Source: Pseudoflavitalea sp. G-6-1-2 (lineage in GTDB: Bacteria > Bacteroidota > Bacteroidia > Chitinophagales > Chitinophagaceae). Taken from it: a stretch of 64,000 nt of DNA. A program made the translations under genes and the position numbers. Below the pieces are notes generated by a model. It ran no database searches and was not told where the DNA came from. It saw only the letters and a program-made list of their open reading frames with translations. The stretch spans positions 124,001 through 188,000 of the forward strand of contig NZ_JABBGB010000001.1 in the NCBI RefSeq assembly GCF_012927185.1, in the 5' to 3' direction. Shown in pieces: positions 8,130 through 17,145 of this stretch. The number at the start of each line of letters is the position of its first letter. Positions within the stretch are counted from its first letter, which is position 1.

Positions 8130-8828
8130 TTAGAAGTTGGGCTGCAACGGATGCTTCGTATAAAACTCCAGCACATGCGCCACCACTTCTTCCGGTGTAT
8201 CTGCAATCTTCAGCAGATCGAGATCTTCCGGTGAAATATTCGATGCCTGCTTATGCATGGTTTCGTGCATCCAGCTAACGAGACCACTCCAGTAATCGGT
8301 GCCTACCAATATGAGTGGCACCTGCAACATCTTACCGGTTTGTATCAGCGTAATTACTTCGAAGAATTCATCCATCGTTCCAAATCCTCCGGGCATCATC
8401 ACAAAGCCCTGCGAGTATTTTGTGAACATCACTTTTCTCACGAAGAAATATTCAAAATGGAGATTGGCATCACGATCGATATACGGGTTGGCATGTTGCT
8501 CAAAAGGCAACTCGATATTCAATCCTACCGATTTGCCACCACCCAGCTGCGCGCCTTTGTTTGCTGCTTCCATCACACCCGGACCACCACCTGAAATGAT
8601 ACCGAAACCTTCTTCCGCCAGCTTGCGGGAAATAGCCGTAGTGAGTTCATAAAACGGATGCCCTGGTTGTGTGCGGGCCGAACCAAAAACAGAGATACAA
8701 GGACCAATCTTTGCAAGTGCCTCAAAGCCATCCACAAATTCTGCCATGATCTTGAATATCTGCCAACTGCTATGCGCCTTACTTTCCGACCACCTGCGTT
8801 GCTTACTCTTTCTGATCGAATCATTCAT
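8130..8828 (-). CDS. LOG-family protein (TIGR00730)
   Basis: 232 residues. The Rossmann-like LOG fold is shown by ISVFGSARTQPGHPFY, the phosphate-binding loop SGGGPGVMEAANKGA and MMPGGFGTMDEFFEV. Family members studied hydrolyse cytokinin riboside 5'-monophosphates or more general nucleoside monophosphates to the base and ribose 5-phosphate. The longer N-terminus (about 40 residues before the fold) puts it in the larger LOG subgroup. A second, shorter LOG gene lies at 10533-11072 beyond the symporter. Substrate in this organism is unknown. Confidence 0.9.
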   Translation of the reverse strand: MNDSIRKSKQRRWSESKAHSSWQIFKIMAEFVDGFEALAKIGPCISVFGSARTQPGHPFYELTTAISRKLAEEGFGIISGGGPGVMEAANKGAQLGGGKSVGLNIELPFEQHANPYIDRDANLHFEYFFVRKVMFTKYSQGFVMMPGGFGTMDEFFEVITLIQTGKMLQVPLILVGTDYWSGLVSWMHETMHKQASNISPEDLDLLKIADTPEEVVAHVLEFYTKHPLQPNF

Positions 8829-8859
8829 ACTTACGCTTGTTTAGAGGTGAATACTGAAG

Positions 8860-8907
8860 ATAAAAATAGCCATCCTTTTCCACTTCTCACGAAGTGCAGA
8901 GGATGGC
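8860..8907 (-). terminator. Terminator of the sodium:solute symporter gene
   Basis: On the minus strand GCCATCCT (8907-8900) pairs with AGGATGGC (8876-8869), with an inner ACTTC/GAAGT stem, followed by TATTTTTATC. A good intrinsic terminator directly after the symporter. Confidence 0.75.
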
Positions 8908-8939
8908 CATTCTGTATGTTTAACGCAACGAAGCGCTGT

Positions 8940-10400
8940 TTAGTTTACTGCAGGCGTAGCTTTTTTTGAGATCAGCAGCAGACCGATAAATGTCAAACCA
9001 CCATTGATGATCAGCAGCTCCAGTCCGATTTCGAAAGAACCGAAAAGCACATGCTGAAATTTCTTGATCAGCAGGCAGATCAGCGGCGCCGCTACACAGA
9101 CCGCAGGCACCAGATTATCGTTCACACGGCGTTTGGTGAGGATGCCGAAACTGAATAAACCTAACAACGGTCCATAAGTGTAACTGGCTACATCGAGAAT
9201 CACATCGATCATGCTTTGATTGCCAACCCATTTGTAGATCATGATGAAGAGCAGGAAGATGGCAGCAAAGCCCAAGTGTATCTGCTGGCGGTATCTCTTC
9301 TTCTGTTTATCGTTCCAGTCGTTACGGCGTTGTATGCCCAGAATATCGATGCAGAACGATGATGTGAGGGCAGTAATAGCCCCATCGGCACTGGGGAAAA
9401 GCGCAGAGATCAATGCGATGATGAACACCACGGAAATTAGCGGCGTCATATGATGCAGGGCCACTTCGGGGAAGAGCGCATCTTTGGTGGCAGTAATATG
9501 TTCCTGCGCAGCATAGAGATGAAGCAATCCGCCGAGCACGAGGAACAGCAGCACCACTCCCATCAGAATCAGCGACATGGTGATCACATTCTTCTGCGCA
9601 TCTTTCAATGTTTTTACAGAGATATTCTTCTGCATCATCTCCTGATCCATCCCCGTCATGGTAATGGTGATGAATGCTCCAGCCAGAATCTGCTTCACGA
9701 AAAACAGCTTGCTGTTAGGATCGAAAACAAAAATATTGGAAAGCCCTTTCTCGCCCATCAGACTGAGGCTTTGTCCAAGGCTCATATCCATTTTATTGAG
9801 GATGTAATACACACAGATCACCAAACCTGCAATCATACAGGTAGTTTGCAATGTATCTGTGTACACGATTGTTTTAACACCGCCTTCATACGTGTACAGC
9901 AAAATCATCAGCAGAATAATCAGTGTAGTTGCCCAGAACGGCACACCGAAACTGCTGAGGATGGTATCCTGCAGAATCTTCACTACCAGATAAGTTCTCG
10001 CAGTGGCGCCAAGTGTACGGCTCAGAATAAAGAAGGATGCACCTGTTTTGTATGATTTCGTTCCCAGTCTCGTACTGAGATAATTGTAGATCGAAGTAAG
10101 ATTGAGTTTGTAGTACAATGGAAGTAGTACGAACGCAATTACCAGATAACCGAGCAGGTATCCGATAGTGATCTGAAAATAGGCAAACCCTGCAGCGCCA
10201 ACACCACCAGGCACACTCACAAAAGTTACTCCACTGAGTGAAGTTCCGATCATGCCGAATGCCACGAGCATCCAGTTCGAATTGCGGTTTCCGATAAAGA
10301 ACGAATCATTGTTAGAGTTACGGGATGTGAAGTATGCTACCGCCAGCAGCAGCACAAAATAGCCTACCACAAAGGAGAACAGCATGGACGCTGACATCAT
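8940..10400 (-). CDS. Sodium:solute symporter (SSF family)
   Basis: 486 residues with about 13 hydrophobic segments over the whole length. The pattern of SSF proteins (SLC5/PutP/SglT) is seen in GMIGTSLSGVTFVSVPGGVG in segment 1-2, TYEGGVKTIVYTDTLQTTCM in the middle, and ALISALFPSADGAITALTSS, the conserved SSF signature region near the centre. It uses the inward sodium gradient to import a solute such as a sugar, sialic acid or organic acid; the substrate cannot be read from sequence. It is followed by an intrinsic terminator, and diverges from the second LOG gene. Confidence 0.92.
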   Translation of the reverse strand: MMSASMLFSFVVGYFVLLLAVAYFTSRNSNNDSFFIGNRNSNWMLVAFGMIGTSLSGVTFVSVPGGVGAAGFAYFQITIGYLLGYLVIAFVLLPLYYKLNLTSIYNYLSTRLGTKSYKTGASFFILSRTLGATARTYLVVKILQDTILSSFGVPFWATTLIILLMILLYTYEGGVKTIVYTDTLQTTCMIAGLVICVYYILNKMDMSLGQSLSLMGEKGLSNIFVFDPNSKLFFVKQILAGAFITITMTGMDQEMMQKNISVKTLKDAQKNVITMSLILMGVVLLFLVLGGLLHLYAAQEHITATKDALFPEVALHHMTPLISVVFIIALISALFPSADGAITALTSSFCIDILGIQRRNDWNDKQKKRYRQQIHLGFAAIFLLFIMIYKWVGNQSMIDVILDVASYTYGPLLGLFSFGILTKRRVNDNLVPAVCVAAPLICLLIKKFQHVLFGSFEIGLELLIINGGLTFIGLLLISKKATPAVN

Positions 10401-10532
10401 AATCTTAAAAAATTAATAGTGATTCTCTACAGAAAAAAATTGCAGCGTTGAAGGTAGGGAAATTGTTACCAAAATGGCCACATCCACTTACCTTAGTACC
10501 AGTTTCCGGTAAAGGAAATCAAACATTTTTTT

Positions 10533-11072
10533 ATGAAGATCGAAAGCGTAGCGGTATTCTGCGGCTCTAAACCCGGACACCATCCCATATTTGCCCAGCA
10601 TGCGGCAGAATTAGGCAAGTTCATCGCCATACTCGGACTAAAGCTGGTGTATGGCGGAGGAAACCGTGGACTGATGGGCACTGTAGCAAATGCAGTGCTG
10701 ATGAACGAAGGCAAAGTAATGGGTGTAATGCCCAAACTGCTCGTGGATTGGGAACAACAACACGACTCACTCACCGAGATTGCCATTGTGCCAGACATGC
10801 ACACGCGCAAGAAAATGATGTATGAGCTCTGCGATGCAGCCATTATCCTTCCCGGCGGTTTCGGTACCCTCGACGAGTTATTCGAAATGGTTACATGGAA
10901 CCAGCTCAAGATCCACGATAAGAAGATCTACATCCTCAACTCCAACGATTTCTACAAGCATCTGCTCAATCATCTCCGTCAAATGGAGAAGGACGGATTT
11001 CTATACGAAGGCGTGAGCGAAAGGATCATCGTCTGCGACACACCAGTGGAGCTTTTCAATAAGCTGGGCTAA
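10533..11072 (+). CDS. LOG-family protein (TIGR00730), short form
   Basis: 179 residues, the standard length of the short LOG subgroup. Motifs: VAVFCGSKPGHHPIF, YGGGNRGLMGTVANA and PGGFGTLDELFEMVTWNQL, which together form the nucleotide-binding and catalytic site of cytokinin-activating phosphoribohydrolases. It probably cleaves nucleoside 5'-monophosphates to base and ribose 5-phosphate. It is only distantly similar to the longer LOG protein at 8130-8828, so the two are not a recent duplication. A strong bidirectional terminator follows. Confidence 0.9.
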   Translation: MKIESVAVFCGSKPGHHPIFAQHAAELGKFIAILGLKLVYGGGNRGLMGTVANAVLMNEGKVMGVMPKLLVDWEQQHDSLTEIAIVPDMHTRKKMMYELCDAAIILPGGFGTLDELFEMVTWNQLKIHDKKIYILNSNDFYKHLLNHLRQMEKDGFLYEGVSERIIVCDTPVELFNKLG

Positions 11073-11087
11073 CGCATCCTGTCATAA

Positions 11088-11152
11088 AAATATTTCCGGT
11101 GCAACAGCCGGAACACCGCGCGTATCCAGCGTTTCCAGCGAAATATTTTTTT
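11088..11152 (+). terminator. Second terminator-like structure after the short LOG gene
   Basis: AAATATTTC pairs with GAAATATTT, enclosing CCGG(TGCAACAG)CCGG, and a T-run follows. It lies just after the LOG stop and before the stronger hairpin at 11167-11206. Confidence 0.45.
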
Positions 11153-11165
11153 GAGATACTGCATT

Positions 11166-11206
11166 AAAAAGGCGAAGGTGCATCACACGATGCACCTTCG
11201 CCTTTT
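11166..11206. terminator. Bidirectional terminator
   Basis: An 18-bp perfect stem (AAAAGGCGAAGGTGCATC, 11167-11184) with a 4-nt loop, flanked by A-run and T-run. It serves the rightward LOG gene and the leftward barrel gene that converge here. Confidence 0.9.
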
Positions 11207-11225
11207 ATGTTAACCGTACACGGTT

Positions 11226-11825
11226 TTAGAATCCGATATTGTAACCGAAGTTGATGAATATCTGACTTCCGTATGGATTACGATCCTGCTGCAACAAATC
11301 ATACTGCGCCATAACGATGAACGAACCGCGACCCGCAGGGATCACTGCACCCGCACCGCCTACCAGTGAAGGAACAATTTTTCCTTCAAGCGTTTGCTCG
11401 GAAGATCCGTAAGAGAACTTACGTTTGCCCCATGTATAGTTGGCTTCAGGCTGAATTTGCAGAATGAGATAATCTACCGGATATACACGACCGAAAGCAT
11501 TCAAACCAGCCACCCCAAAGTTGTCTCTGTAGTTCAACCTCGAATCGGTATACTCCTGCTTTACGCTTGAGTAAATGAAATTCACACCTGCACCGGCAGC
11601 GAAGTAACGGTTGAATCTGTAGCCCACCTGTGGCGACACATTCACCAGCGTATAGTTGCCGAAGCTCAGACCGAAATTACCTCCAAAGAAAAGATTATCA
11701 CGGTTGAAACCCGTTTGAGGAGCACCCCGGTAGGTTGTTGTTGGTACCGGTTCTTTGCTCTGCGCCTGCACAGTTGCAGCGCCGAACAACAAGAGAGCAG
11801 CCAATGCAAGTTGTTTCATTTCCAT
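11226..11825 (-). CDS. Outer-membrane beta-barrel protein
   Basis: 199 residues from ATG 11825 (MEMKQLALAALLLFGAATVQ; ATG 11819 is also possible). A signal peptide ends at AQA/QS. The mature part alternates polar and aromatic residues in short strands (NLFFGGNFGLSFGNYTLVNV, then VGYRFNRYFAAGAGVNFIY) and ends with NFGYNIGF, an aromatic C-terminal strand typical of small outer-membrane barrels. It starts 38 bp after the FAD oxidase stop on the same strand, so co-transcription is likely. Function unknown; most such Bacteroidota proteins are uncharacterised. Confidence 0.8.
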   Translation of the reverse strand: MEMKQLALAALLLFGAATVQAQSKEPVPTTTYRGAPQTGFNRDNLFFGGNFGLSFGNYTLVNVSPQVGYRFNRYFAAGAGVNFIYSSVKQEYTDSRLNYRDNFGVAGLNAFGRVYPVDYLILQIQPEANYTWGKRKFSYGSSEQTLEGKIVPSLVGGAGAVIPAGRGSFIVMAQYDLLQQDRNPYGSQIFINFGYNIGF

Positions 11826-11863
11826 ATGGATGATTGTTGAGTGTTTCCGGTCGCTGAACAGCA

Positions 11864-13282
11864 TTAGAGATCGAAGATCTTTCCTGCGTTCAGAATATTG
11901 TTCGGGTCAAAGGTTTTCTTGATGCCCCTCATAATATTCAGCTGATGCTGATTGAACACAATATCGATATAGCTCTTCTGGATCAATCCGATACCATGTT
12001 CGCCACTGATGGTTCCACCCAGCTGATGCACCAGTTCGAACAACGCCTTGATCCCTTGTATCAGTTGCGGATCATCAGCGCTGTTGGCAATACCTTCTTT
12101 CTTGATGCGGATGTGCAGGTTACCGTCTCCGGCATGTCCGTAACACACTGCTTTGAAATCGTATTGTTGCCCCAGTTGCTTCACGCCGCGGATCAGTGCG
12201 GGCAGTTCGGCTCTCGGCACTACGGTATCTTCTTCTACTGTGTAGCCATCCACTTTCACAGCTTCGGCTACTCTTCTGCGTAATTTCCAGAGCTCCGCTT
12301 TCTGCTGGGCGTCATCTGCAAAATACACTTCGCCTGCCTCATATTCTGTTAAGAGCGTGCTAATTGCCTCCATCTCCATCATCAACGTATCGAGATGATT
12401 TCCGTCTACCTCGATGATGAGGTGCGCAGCAGTATCTTCGGTTACAGGTACAGCAGCGCTGTCTACAAATTTGCTTACGATCTTCAGTGCATCTATCTCT
12501 ACCAGCTCTAGCGCACTGGGTGTAAAGCCTGCACGGAAGATGGCGCTCACTGCTTCTCCGGCTTTTTCCAGCGACTGGAAAGGAACCAGCATCAGCAGGT
12601 CGTATTTTGGAAGAGGTATCAGCTTCAGCACAATTTTGGTAACGATACCGAGTGTGCCTTCGCTTCCTACCACCAGTTGTGTAAGGTTGTAGCCGGTTGA
12701 ATTCTTGAGAACGTTGGCACCCGTCCAGATAATTTCGCCATTCGGCAGAACCACCTGAAGGTTGAGCACATAATCTTTCACCACTCCATATTTCACAGCT
12801 TTGGGACCACCACTGTTCTCGGCGATATTACCGCCAATGAAACAGGATCCGCGGCTGCTGGGATCAGGAGGATAGAACAATCCTTTTTCTTTAACGGCAT
12901 TCTGCAATACTTCTGTGATCACACCGGGCTCGGTGATCACCTGCAGGTTACGTTCGTCGATGTTCAGAATGGAGTTCATGCGATCGGTGGAGATCAGTAC
13001 GCCACCGAGGTGCGGCAATGCTCCGCCACTCAATCCGGTTCCTGCGCCACGTGGTGTAACAGGAATGCGATGTTGGTTACAGATTTTCATCACGGCAGAA
13101 ATTTCTTCTGCTGTGCGGGGTCTCAGCACAACTTCGGGTGGGAACAACAGGTGTTCCGTTTCATCGTGCCCGTAGTCGTTGCGCGATTCTTCGTCCAGCA
13201 ACACATAGGCTTCACCGACGATCTGCCGGAAAGCATCTATATGCGCTGCAGTAAGGGTTCCTTTTAATGCCACAGTCTCCAT
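11864..13282 (-). CDS. FAD-binding oxidoreductase, GlcD/D-lactate dehydrogenase type
   Basis: 472 residues. The N-terminal FAD_binding_4 domain carries VTPRGAGTGLSGGALPHLGG and DPSSRGSCFIGGNIAENSGG; the C-terminal FAD-oxidase_C domain ends with GTISGEHGIGLIQKSY, the signature of GlcD and D-lactate dehydrogenases. It should oxidise a 2-hydroxy acid such as glycolate or D-lactate to the keto acid, passing electrons to the respiratory chain or another acceptor. No GlcE or GlcF partner is adjacent. The outer-membrane barrel gene follows on the same strand. Confidence 0.92.
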   Translation of the reverse strand: METVALKGTLTAAHIDAFRQIVGEAYVLLDEESRNDYGHDETEHLLFPPEVVLRPRTAEEISAVMKICNQHRIPVTPRGAGTGLSGGALPHLGGVLISTDRMNSILNIDERNLQVITEPGVITEVLQNAVKEKGLFYPPDPSSRGSCFIGGNIAENSGGPKAVKYGVVKDYVLNLQVVLPNGEIIWTGANVLKNSTGYNLTQLVVGSEGTLGIVTKIVLKLIPLPKYDLLMLVPFQSLEKAGEAVSAIFRAGFTPSALELVEIDALKIVSKFVDSAAVPVTEDTAAHLIIEVDGNHLDTLMMEMEAISTLLTEYEAGEVYFADDAQQKAELWKLRRRVAEAVKVDGYTVEEDTVVPRAELPALIRGVKQLGQQYDFKAVCYGHAGDGNLHIRIKKEGIANSADDPQLIQGIKALFELVHQLGGTISGEHGIGLIQKSYIDIVFNQHQLNIMRGIKKTFDPNNILNAGKIFDL

Positions 13283-13486
13283 GATTTTTCCTGGGGTGGT
13301 TAAGATTGGTCAATAATGCTGTTCAATAGTAAACGAGTCCAAAAATCGGATAAAAGCAGCAGTAAACTGCAAATTTTTCCTCAAAAACTGCAAAAACCCG
13401 AAGGATTTAGCCCGCTCATATCCCAAAAATAATGCATTTCAGGGCGCAGCACTACTAACGAATGGCCGTTTCAGGCAATATAATAA

Positions 13487-15079
13487 TTACCGGGGTTTGG
13501 TGATGATCACTATCTCAGGGTTCGAAGCCCTGAACACAGTGCGGCTCCCCCGATACGTTTGAAGTAATGAATCGATGTATGGTGTGGCAGGTTTCTCCGT
13601 CATGCTATTGACTTCCGGATAAATGATCAGCCTTCCTCCCCTGTCGAGATGAATGTTGATCGCACTATCCACTCCCGCGCGAAGCTCAGGCATCCAGGGC
13701 ACTTCCTGCACCTCGGTTTTGGTGAAGTACTCCAGAAAGTCTTTCAGTATCCACCCCTGCTGCAACAGTATCACATCATTTTCTTTCACGATGTTTTCAA
13801 CAGGTTTTACTTTGAGATAGTACCAGTCGTGCTCCAGATCGCGCAGCCAGCGGATGCTGCCAAAATAATTCACGGTGAGCAAAGTGATGCTTAGCACTAT
13901 GCCGACAGTTATGCTTTTCAATTTGAATGGAAAGCCGGTAACACTCAGTGTTCCCAGCAATAAGAACCAGAGCAATATTGTCTGGAAGATCCAGAACTCA
14001 AGTATCTCAGGCATCCATACACAGAAGAATGCAGAGTAAACCGCTCCGCAGAAAACCAGTGCAGGCACCACTGTTGGCCACTGTGCTTTGATGGACTTAT
14101 ATTTTCTGATGAAACGGATGATCAGTATCAGCATCATCACAGCGAGCAGCAAAGTGAGTACCGATAAGAAGATAGCCATGCCACTGCTGATATGTTGTGC
14201 CAGAAATATTTCATCGTGCAGCGAATGCACCTGCTGCATCTTTTCAAAATAATTATCGATGCCTGGGAGCCTGAACACGTAATGCCCGCCCACAAAGGCG
14301 TGTGTGAATCCGGTGAAAACATACACAGGTGTTTTCAATCCGGGTTTCTGCCAGTAATCGTGTTGTTTGGTATACCCCTGCACCCATCCGATCCATTGCT
14401 CCATGGAATTCTGTTCCGCAACAACCCAGCCCATCAGAAAGTAAACGCCGCCTACCAGCACAATGCCGATAACAGCGTATTGGAGTACGGCAGGGATCAG
14501 TGCAATTTGTTTGCGTTTGGTCCACAACATATACAGTACCACCAATGCAAAAAGAATATGCAGCTGATGGTACAATACAGCCAGACAATGCAGCACGCTT
14601 ACTTTCCAGATATCGCGTTTGCCGAATGTGGGTGATGTAAGCAGGTATAAAGAGGCCAGCAGCAACATCATCGCCGGCGCATACACTTCGATATTTGTAC
14701 TGTAAAACCACACTCCGTAGGAGAAAGCAACTACTGTTAGAAAAACCAATGATGGCAAGGGTTTCCAGCCGAAACGCCAACGAAAGAAGCTGTACACGAT
14801 AGCCATGCTTACACTGCCACATAGCGCAGTGAATGCTTCTACCAGAAAATAATCTTTCACACCTGGCAGAATAAGTTGCGTAAACTTCAGCCAGTAATGT
14901 GCAGAGTAATGATACAGCAGGTGATGTGGATGGCTGAGATGATCGCCCGTAACAATCCCTTTGAGGTAGCCAATAGAATCGTGCGGACCGGAAAAATTTT
15001 CGGCCAGCGTACATAGAAAAAATAAAAGCGATCCGGCGAATACAAGTAGCTGCTCCGGAATCTTCTGATTCTTCATCAT
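13487..15079 (-). CDS. Polytopic membrane protein, GT-C/DUF2723-like
   Basis: 530 residues with about a dozen membrane segments. The early loop GPHDSIGYLKGIVTGDHLSH and later YGVWFYSTNIEVYAPAMML resemble the first-loop acidic motif and conserved segment of GT-C glycosyltransferases and DUF2723 proteins, which use polyprenyl-linked sugars. The C-terminal 120 residues are a soluble outer domain. It is the last gene of the leftward EPS arm, 131 bp after the acyltransferase, so it may transfer a sugar to the polymer or a carrier. The role is inferred. Confidence 0.6.
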   Translation of the reverse strand: MMKNQKIPEQLLVFAGSLLFFLCTLAENFSGPHDSIGYLKGIVTGDHLSHPHHLLYHYSAHYWLKFTQLILPGVKDYFLVEAFTALCGSVSMAIVYSFFRWRFGWKPLPSLVFLTVVAFSYGVWFYSTNIEVYAPAMMLLLASLYLLTSPTFGKRDIWKVSVLHCLAVLYHQLHILFALVVLYMLWTKRKQIALIPAVLQYAVIGIVLVGGVYFLMGWVVAEQNSMEQWIGWVQGYTKQHDYWQKPGLKTPVYVFTGFTHAFVGGHYVFRLPGIDNYFEKMQQVHSLHDEIFLAQHISSGMAIFLSVLTLLLAVMMLILIIRFIRKYKSIKAQWPTVVPALVFCGAVYSAFFCVWMPEILEFWIFQTILLWFLLLGTLSVTGFPFKLKSITVGIVLSITLLTVNYFGSIRWLRDLEHDWYYLKVKPVENIVKENDVILLQQGWILKDFLEYFTKTEVQEVPWMPELRAGVDSAINIHLDRGGRLIIYPEVNSMTEKPATPYIDSLLQTYRGSRTVFRASNPEIVIITKPR

Positions 15080-15210
15080 TGATAGTTTCGTGCGTTATGA
15101 TGTCGCTATTACAGGCAGCAGGTTTGGAATTCTACAATGCTAACTCAATCAGGCTGTTCCTGCCAACGGTGTAAATTGGCAAGGGAGGGTGTGCCTCAAA
15201 ATACGAATGA

Positions 15211-16395
15211 TTATTTAGTTATGAAAGCAAATCTGTCTTTAAGTTTCAGAAACCATTTTTCGTACAGGTGATAACTGGCAATGCTGATAACTAACGATAA
15301 CGGTAAAGCGATGATCACCTGCGCAAAGGCCGTGCTGAGCATTCGCTGATCCCATCCGAGTTTCAGCACAATTTTGGTGGCTATGTAAATGCCCAGCAAG
15401 TGCAGGCAGTAGAGTCCGTATGTATAAGTCCCCAGCCTGGAAAGCAGTCTCAACCTTCCTAGTTTGAAGAATGATTTTTCGGCGTAATTCTGCTCGAGTA
15501 TGATCATTCCGAAGAACATGCCCATTACCAGTCTCTCAAAAATTATCGGAATACCCGCAGGGAACAACACACTCTTGAACAGGCTGGCCGCAATGGCGCC
15601 AATATAGATCAGGGCAATTACCGGTCGCTTCATATTCACTACCCACTGCTGAAATTTGTTGGGGAACGAACAGAGCCAGGCCAGCAATCCACCCAATGCC
15701 ATATCTCCGATTACAGAGAACGTATGGAAGTATCGGACAGCGTAATCATGATCAGTATCGGCTGTGTAGAAAGAGCGGAACACCAAGGATCCGATCATGA
15801 TCAGAATAAACACATATTTGTAAAACTTCACAGGAACAATGCGCAGGATCAGTGGCCAGGTAAGATAGAACTGTTCTTCAACAGCCACAGACCAGAGCAC
15901 ACTTACCAGCACTGCTTCCGGATGTTCCGGCCAGATGCGCATGTACTCGAAGTTGGCAAGGAATGTTACGTAGTACCAGGGATTCACACGTTCGTGATAC
16001 ACTTCTCCACCCATCTGCTTCAGCATCGGAAATAATATGAATGCTATAGCCAGACAGAGAAAATACAATGGCCAGATGCGCAGTATCCTTCTCACATAAA
16101 AATTACCTACATGGATCTTTCCCGTTAGTTCACGTTCTCTGATCAGCAGATAAGTGATGAGAAAACCACTCAGTACAAAAAAGAAGTTCACACCAAGCCC
16201 GCCATACTGAAAAAGAAAACGGATGCTTTCACCTGCAGTTGGATTGGTTCCTGAGATATACGGAAACACCGTCATATACCAATGGAACAGGAACACCACA
16301 AAAAACGACAGAAACCGCAATCCATCGAGGTTTGGGAAGAATACACGGGCCTTTGCAGGAGGCGGGGCAACAGTGGCTGATAATGTACCGATCAT
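15211..16395 (-). CDS. Acyltransferase 3 family protein (OafA/YrhL-like)
   Basis: 394 residues, about ten membrane segments. The family N-terminus FFPNLDGLRFLSFFVVFLFH holds the conserved R/H region, followed by GGLGVNFFFVLSGFLITYLL and VLWSVAVEEQFYLTWPLIL. These proteins move an acyl group, usually acetyl, onto sugars of surface polysaccharides across the inner membrane. It lies 12 bp after the TolC-like gene in the EPS arm and is one of two acyltransferases there. The protein begins with a short extra N-terminal stretch rich in Ala/Pro (SATVAPPPAKAR). Confidence 0.92.
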   Translation of the reverse strand: MIGTLSATVAPPPAKARVFFPNLDGLRFLSFFVVFLFHWYMTVFPYISGTNPTAGESIRFLFQYGGLGVNFFFVLSGFLITYLLIRERELTGKIHVGNFYVRRILRIWPLYFLCLAIAFILFPMLKQMGGEVYHERVNPWYYVTFLANFEYMRIWPEHPEAVLVSVLWSVAVEEQFYLTWPLILRIVPVKFYKYVFILIMIGSLVFRSFYTADTDHDYAVRYFHTFSVIGDMALGGLLAWLCSFPNKFQQWVVNMKRPVIALIYIGAIAASLFKSVLFPAGIPIIFERLVMGMFFGMIILEQNYAEKSFFKLGRLRLLSRLGTYTYGLYCLHLLGIYIATKIVLKLGWDQRMLSTAFAQVIIALPLSLVISIASYHLYEKWFLKLKDRFAFITK

Positions 16396-16407
16396 GATTT
16401 CAACTGT

Positions 16408-17142
16408 TTATTTTCTGGGAAGTACATCATCGATGCTCACGCCGATGAGCATTTCCAGTTCATATTTGGCAACGTTGAAATTGCGCTGAGATTCCACTTT
16501 GGTCATTTGCTGGCTGTAGTAGGCATTCTCTGCTTTCTTGAATGCGTCGGCAGAGATGCTTCCATCGGCAAAATCTTTTTCTGCCAGTTTGTATTCGGTA
16601 TACTCACCCTGTGTGATGCGCGATTGCAGTTCGAGCTTTTCTTTGTGCATCAGATAATCTTCGTAGCGGCTGAGTACATCGCGGCGAATGGCGCGGTACT
16701 TCTCATTTTTCTCCGCTTCCGCGATATAGATATTCTCACGGGCAATCTTTACATCATTGCTTTTGGCAGAGAAGAAGTCGAGCGGTAAAGTAAGTGCGAA
16801 GTTGTATCGGGGAAAGAACAATCCTCCATTACCTCCATTAACAGTAGTGCTCTGGTTCATGTTCTTGATGGAAAGCTCATTGAGGTTACTGGTTGCCGAA
16901 AGGGCGCCGAGCCATGATCCTTTTGCTTTCTTCAGATTTCTTTCTGCGATCACCACTTTTCTGTCGGCGATCTCATAGTTGGGATTCTGCAATGCAAGCT
17001 GCACCAGCTTTTCGCGGATATCGATCTGTCGAACGGTGTCCAGATTAGAATGGTAAGTAGATGCATTTCGTCCGGCAGGCGTTTGCGCAACGGCATTCAT
17101 CGCGGCCAGCATCCCCATGGAGAGTATCAGAGTTTTGAGCAT
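16408..17142 (-). CDS. Half-length TolC/OEP-like protein
   Basis: 244 residues with a signal peptide (LILSMGMLAAMNAVA). The mature protein has the long amphipathic helices of an OEP unit (IADRKVVIAERNLKKAKGSW, then EKNEKYRAIRRDVLSRYEDY, then YSQQMTKVESQRNFNVAKYE) interrupted by one short beta region (RYNFALTLPLDFF). Normal TolC proteins have two such units in about 420-480 residues; here only one is present, with intact start and stop, so it is not an obvious truncation. It lies 3 bp after the Wzy-type gene. It may form the outer-membrane exit of the EPS as a higher oligomer, since no OPX/Wza protein is visible. Confidence 0.75.
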   Translation of the reverse strand: MLKTLILSMGMLAAMNAVAQTPAGRNASTYHSNLDTVRQIDIREKLVQLALQNPNYEIADRKVVIAERNLKKAKGSWLGALSATSNLNELSIKNMNQSTTVNGGNGGLFFPRYNFALTLPLDFFSAKSNDVKIARENIYIAEAEKNEKYRAIRRDVLSRYEDYLMHKEKLELQSRITQGEYTEYKLAEKDFADGSISADAFKKAENAYYSQQMTKVESQRNFNVAKYELEMLIGVSIDDVLPRK

Positions 17143-17145
17143 ATT

